From contig JAFVCL010000008.1 in NCBI GenBank assembly GCA_017479285.1, forward strand, positions 37,240 to 101,239: a stretch of 64,000 nt of DNA. The letters are read 5' to 3'. The notes beneath the pieces are model-generated. The model was not told where the DNA came from. It searched no databases and worked only from the letters and a program-made list of their open reading frames with translations. Source of the DNA: Lachnospiraceae bacterium. Its GTDB lineage: Bacteria; Bacillota; Clostridia; Lachnospirales; Lachnospiraceae. The position numbers and the translations under genes were made by a program. Positions 61,599 through 64,000 of this stretch are shown here, piece by piece (position 1 is the stretch's first letter; every line of letters begins with the position of its first letter).

Positions 61599-62102
61599 AT
61601 GCTTTATGCCATACAGGTAAAAGCGGGAGAAGAGCATGAGACGCTGGTTCGGTTCGCGGAGTGCATAACCGCAGAGGGCGAGGAGGCTTTTGTTCCCACC
61701 TACGACAGAAAGAAAAAGTTCCGGGGAGAGGAGAAGGTAATTACCGCCGTACTTTTCCCCGGATATGTGTTTTTCAGGACGGAGGATGTAGAGTCTCTTT
61801 TTTTTCGTTTGAAGAAACTACCGAGATTGACCAAGATACTGCGGGCAGAGAATACATTCCTCCCTGTATCACAGGAGGAAGACGAACAACTTACTCTGCT
61901 GGGTGGACCGGACCACCACATCACAGTATCCATCGGTGTCATCGAAGCCGGACAGGTTAAGATATTAACCGGTCCCATGGAAAACTTCAAGGGTCCCATC
62001 CGCCACATCGACCGCCACAAGCGAATCGCCATCATCGGTATGGAAATCGGCGGCAGGATGCATGATGTTGAGATCGGGCTGGAAATAACTAAGAAAAGTT
62101 AA
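61599..62102 (+). CDS. loaP: LoaP/NusG-like specialised transcription antiterminator
   Basis: 167 residues. The NGN domain (about 1-100) has LYAIQVKAGEE, AFVPTYDRKKKFRGEEK and VLFPGYVFFRTED; the KOW-type C-terminal domain (about 110-165) has VKILTGPMENFKGPIRHIDRHKRIA and VEIGLEI. The RHIDRHKRIA form is typical of LoaP, the NusG paralogue that aids read-through of long polysaccharide operons in Bacillota, rather than of housekeeping NusG. Unusually, it is the last gene of its operon, three bases behind the WbaP-type gene. A 22-bp hairpin begins within its stop codon. Confidence 0.88.
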   Translation: MLYAIQVKAGEEHETLVRFAECITAEGEEAFVPTYDRKKKFRGEEKVITAVLFPGYVFFRTEDVESLFFRLKKLPRLTKILRAENTFLPVSQEEDEQLTLLGGPDHHITVSIGVIEAGQVKILTGPMENFKGPIRHIDRHKRIAIIGMEIGGRMHDVEIGLEITKKS

Positions 62103-62148
62103 AGAATCACTTGACTCTTGCAGAAATGCAGGAGTCAAGTGATTCTTT
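62101..62148 (+). terminator. Long hairpin with GAAA tetraloop ending the glf operon
   Basis: Arms 62101-62122 and 62127-62148 form a 22-bp stem with a single G-U pair, closed by GAAA (62123-62126). It begins in the stop codon of the LoaP-like gene and ends CTTTAA, a weak T-tract. It is probably the operon terminator, though its length and tetraloop are more than a terminator needs. Confidence 0.8.
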
Positions 62149-62181
62149 AACAAATATTAAGGATTTGAAAGCTCTCTATTT

Positions 62182-62210
62182 TTGACTTTAGACCTCTATT
62201 ATGCTAAAAT
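62182..62210 (+). promoter_or_regulatory. Strong promoter without an adjacent gene
   Basis: TTGACT (62182-62187), 17 bases, TAAAAT (62205-62210) with an extended TGC in front of the -10. No intact reading frame of note begins in the following 250 bases, so it may drive a small RNA or the decayed gene at 62482. Confidence 0.65.
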
Positions 62211-62481
62211 TTGAAAGATAGTGGTTTATGTATGTTATACATGTATTCATCATATATTTTGTATAATCTACGAAAATCGCATCAAGATATAGTACAGATC
62301 CCCATTTTCCCAATCGTCGCCTCGCCGCGTTGGAGAAAAATGTGGGATAAATATTTTAAGCAAACCGTGGGACGGTGAAAGTCGGCTCATGGCGAAGCTA
62401 TGTCAATAAAGATGTATGGAAAATTAGATGTATAACCTCAATTATGTATAATCCACCGTGAATTATACATAATTGATCAAT
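62211..62481. other. Non-coding A+T-rich stretch with inverted repeats
   Basis: No gene is recognisable here. A 14-bp perfect inverted repeat (62439-62452 and 62462-62475, 9-base spacer) lies just before the decayed P-loop gene and could be an operator or an RNA hairpin. A shorter palindrome (ATGTAT/ATACAT) lies at about 62219-62233. The middle part (62310-62390) is more G+C-rich than its surroundings, as a structured RNA would be, but I cannot assign a family. Confidence 0.5.
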
Positions 62482-62744
62482 ATGCGGGAGACAAATAAAA
62501 TGGTATGTATAGTGGTTTCAGGTGTCCCTAATAGCGGAAAAACGGGTTCTATAAAACATGCTATCAAGAAATTCTTAGAAATGGATGATACGGTTATTCA
62601 TATAATCCATATGATGTATGTGGGATTGTTCCATCTATAACAGATACTGAAAGCGATGTTTTATAGGGCAATCAGATAGATGTTTTGAGAGACTTAATAT
62701 GGTTCTGCTTGTGGGACATTAAAGATGAGGAGGGAAAATATTAG
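62482..62744 (+). pseudogene. Decayed P-loop NTPase gene
   Basis: ATG 62482 opens a frame with a Walker A motif (VVSGVPNSGKTGSIKHAI) that stops at 62640 after 52 codons. Coding-like sequence resumes in another frame at about 62604 (NPYDVCGIVPSITDTESDVL), meets a TAG at 62664, and goes on with GNQIDVLRDLIWFCLWDIKD to a TAG at 62742-62744. So at least one frameshift and one nonsense change are present, and the gene is also truncated. The original product was probably a small cytosolic ATP/GTP-binding protein; its function is unknown. Confidence 0.7.
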
Positions 62745-62788
62745 ACGTCATCCGTGTATTTAGATAAAGGGAAGAAGGAGGTAATTAT

Positions 62789-63277
62789 ATGGCAAGGGCA
62801 ATAGATGTGGCACAGGCTATTTATAAAGAGTATAAAGCAATTTCAGGAAAAAATATTGATGAAATGAAGCTTCATAAATTGTTATATCTTTCGCAGAGGG
62901 AATCCTTGGCTATTACTAACAAACCATTGTTCCCTGAAAATTTTGAGGGATGGAAATATGGTCCGGTATGCAGAGAAGTAAGAAATTGTTATACAGAAGA
63001 TGGAATGTATTCAGATGAGATAAATGAGATATTGGCAGAGGAGCAATATATAGTTAAAAATGTTGTTATCCAATATGGCGCATTAGAATCATGGAAGCTT
63101 AGTGAGCTATCACACAAAGAGATTTCATGGAGAAACGCAAGAAAAGGAATTCCTGAGGGACAAAATGGCAGTAGGATACTTTTGCTTGACGATATTCGAA
63201 AAGATGCACAAAAGATCAGACCATATGATTCAATATGGGATATGTATTATGATGAGTTTCAAGAGGCGGCAGAATGA
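62789..63277 (+). CDS. Panacea-domain (DUF4065/SocA-like) protein, probable antitoxin
   Basis: 162 residues, with an AAGGAGG ribosome site ahead of ATG 62789. DVAQAIYKEYKAISGKNIDEMKLHKLLYLSQRES-type sequence (about residues 6-40) and FEGWKYGPVCREVRNCY are hallmarks of the Panacea/DUF4065 domain, which serves as antitoxin in many two-gene toxin-antitoxin units. It overlaps the following PemK/MazF-like gene by four bases (ATGA), the usual antitoxin-toxin coupling. Base composition is more A+T-rich than the glycan genes, which suggests transfer. Confidence 0.88.
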   Translation: MARAIDVAQAIYKEYKAISGKNIDEMKLHKLLYLSQRESLAITNKPLFPENFEGWKYGPVCREVRNCYTEDGMYSDEINEILAEEQYIVKNVVIQYGALESWKLSELSHKEISWRNARKGIPEGQNGSRILLLDDIRKDAQKIRPYDSIWDMYYDEFQEAAE

Positions 63278-63645
63278 TCGGAATGGCTTATGTATCGGTA
63301 TTCCAGTATTTTGATAAGCGTGCAAACAATATGGGATTTAAGCAAAGACCGGTCCTCATTATTGGAAAAGCGGATTCATCAGATTACATTGTTTTACCAA
63401 TCTCCAGAGTAACTAATAGCGCGAACTTGGATCCATATTATGATGTTGAATTACTTCCTTCACAGTTTCCGCTTATGAGTTTGACACAAACTTCATACAT
63501 ACGGACTCATAAGCAGTCTGTTGTTAATTCAGCGGCTTTGACAAAAATGATACTTGATTTTAAGGAAACTTATTCGGAAAAATACTTAGAGGTTCTTGTA
63601 AAAGTAGAGGAATTTCAAAAGAATATGATAGGTAACGCTATTTGA
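63274..63645 (+). CDS. PemK/MazF-like toxin
   Basis: 123 residues. FKQRPVLIIGKADSSDYIVLPISRVTN is the fold start of PemK/MazF-type endoribonucleases: the (K/R)-x-RPV core, then a beta strand ending PIS, and SLTQTSYIRTHKQSVV in the place of the conserved Ser/Thr and strand. Such toxins cut mRNA to halt growth. Translational coupling to the Panacea gene implies that Panacea neutralises it. Other readings, such as a type II growth-inhibition protein without RNase activity, are possible. Confidence 0.82.
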   Translation: MIGMAYVSVFQYFDKRANNMGFKQRPVLIIGKADSSDYIVLPISRVTNSANLDPYYDVELLPSQFPLMSLTQTSYIRTHKQSVVNSAALTKMILDFKETYSEKYLEVLVKVEEFQKNMIGNAI

Positions 63646-63653
63646 TTCTGTTT

Positions 63654-63810
63654 AAGGTGCATGTATCAGTCCAGATTACGAAGATTTATGCTGAAATGTC
63701 ATAGTATTTGGTCGATAAGAAGCTGAAGGAATGGAATGATACTTGATTTGGCAGAAAAGTTGATATGATAGACCTCCAAAAAGATATACCTGACTTCTTG
63801 AAACGGAGAT
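63654..63810 (+). pseudogene. Possible remnant of a tyrosine recombinase C terminus
   Basis: Read in one frame from about 63654, the sequence gives KVHVSVQITKIYAEMS, a TAG, YLVDKKLKEWND, a TGA and more coding-like residues. H-x-S-x-Q-x-T-x-I-Y-A is close to the end of phage-type integrases (the last His block plus catalytic Tyr). With two stops and no upstream half, it would be a relic. The rest of the gap between the toxin gene and 63885 shows nothing further. Confidence 0.4.
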
Positions 63811-63885
63811 AAAATATTATTCGAGAAGAATTATTGATAATGCCGGAAGCAACTGTGCTTACTAGTATAAATGTTTTTAAATAAG

Positions 63886-63914
63886 TGGACTCTATTTCAA
63901 ACCTATAGTATAAT
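63886..63914 (+). promoter_or_regulatory. Promoter ahead of the IS630-like transposase
   Basis: TGGACT (63886-63891), 17 bases, TATAAT (63909-63914), followed by a GAAAGGA ribosome site and ATG 63946. It probably lies inside the insertion element, near its left end, but the terminal repeat cannot be defined without the other end. Confidence 0.55.
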
Positions 63915-63945
63915 GTTCTTATGATATATGAAAGGAACATTTTTT

Positions 63946-64000
63946 ATGGGAAGAAAATCCATTTCAATTGTATTAAGTGATGATGATCGTTCTTATCTCG
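63946..64000 (+). CDS. Start of an IS630-like transposase gene (cut by the window edge)
   Basis: Only 18 codons are visible: MGRKSISIVLSDDDRSYL. This N terminus, with (L)SD(E/D)(E/D)R(S/A)YL, matches IS630-family transposases common in Lachnospiraceae from memory. A GAAAGGA ribosome site stands upstream. The call rests on a short stretch and on its setting beside other mobile and decayed genes. Confidence 0.5.
   Translation, partial: MGRKSISIVLSDDDRSYL

Noticed and set aside
62330-62410. Resemblance of a GGTGAAAGTC-containing stretch to a group II intron domain
   Set aside because: Only a short string is similar; no intron-encoded protein, domain V or boundaries were found.
63686-63940. An 84-codon minus-strand open frame
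   Set aside because: It has low-complexity hydrophobic/basic content with no ribosome site or family feature; the opposite strand has the better coding-like signal.
1-64000. rRNA, tRNA and CRISPR features
   Set aside because: No cloverleaf, rRNA-like or regularly spaced repeat sequence was seen; nearly all space is occupied by protein genes, and the only gaps over 300 bases are in the last 2 kb.

Overview
The window is most likely from a Lachnospiraceae-type member of the Clostridia (Bacillota). The reasons are the mid-40s G+C by eye, strong AGGAGG-type ribosome sites, a dnaE/pfkA/trmH-type RNA methyltransferase gene set, cell-wall-binding-repeat proteins of the kind common in Lachnospiraceae, and a Panacea/PemK-type pair beside an IS630-like element. 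The genus cannot be fixed from the sequence alone. About 50 genes are present. No rRNA, tRNA or CRISPR array was seen.

Most of the window is one very large cell-surface glycan locus with housekeeping genes embedded in it. Region 1 (1-9.8 kb) holds an O-antigen-polymerase/ligase-like membrane protein, an MBOAT O-acyltransferase flanked by two SGNH-type proteins, two GT2 polyprenyl-phosphate glycosyltransferases and a GT-C-like membrane transferase. dnaE follows directly (9.8-13.4 kb). Region 2 (13.4-26.4 kb) holds a PseC-type aminotransferase, an FAD oxidoreductase, two GT2 enzymes, a second DegT-family aminotransferase, a zinc/cadmium efflux unit (free HMA protein plus P1B ATPase with a palindromic promoter), a Wzm/Wzt-type ABC exporter, and two secreted wall-binding proteins (transglutaminase-like and lysozyme-like). 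Region 3 (26.5-33.7 kb) is housekeeping: pfkA, a SpoU-type methyltransferase, proC, a divergent clpX, carbamate kinase and an AGCS symporter.

Region 4 (33.7-46.7 kb) returns to glycan functions: a GNAT acetyltransferase, a ThrH-type phosphatase, a PglK-like ABC transporter, an SGNH protein, a GtrII-type glucosyltransferase with a GtrB-type partner, a WecE/RffA-type aminotransferase, several polytopic proteins and an SGNH-like protein that has lost its nucleophile. Region 5 (46.7-54 kb, minus strand) has a YfhO-family protein, a secreted GH43-like wall-binding protein interrupted by one in-frame TGA, and a GlfT2-like galactofuranosyltransferase. Region 6 (54.1-62.1 kb, plus strand) is a compact operon: a DUF4422 transferase, a phosphoglycosyltransferase-SDR fusion, a GT-B transferase, a GlfT1-like GT2, glf, a WbaP/WcaJ-type initiating transferase and, last, a LoaP/NusG-like antiterminator followed by a 22-bp hairpin.

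Region 7 (62.15-64 kb) is A+T-rich accessory DNA: a strong promoter with no clear gene, a decayed P-loop gene, a Panacea antitoxin-PemK/MazF-like toxin pair, a possible tyrosine-recombinase remnant and the start of an IS630-like transposase.

Taken together, the genes describe synthesis of at least one, probably two, galactofuranose- and amino-sugar-containing wall glycans. Two initiating transferases, two ABC export/flip systems and several GT-C/GtrB pairs would build, move and decorate the polymer. MBOAT/SGNH proteins would acylate it, and secreted proteins sharing one wall-binding module would act on the finished wall.
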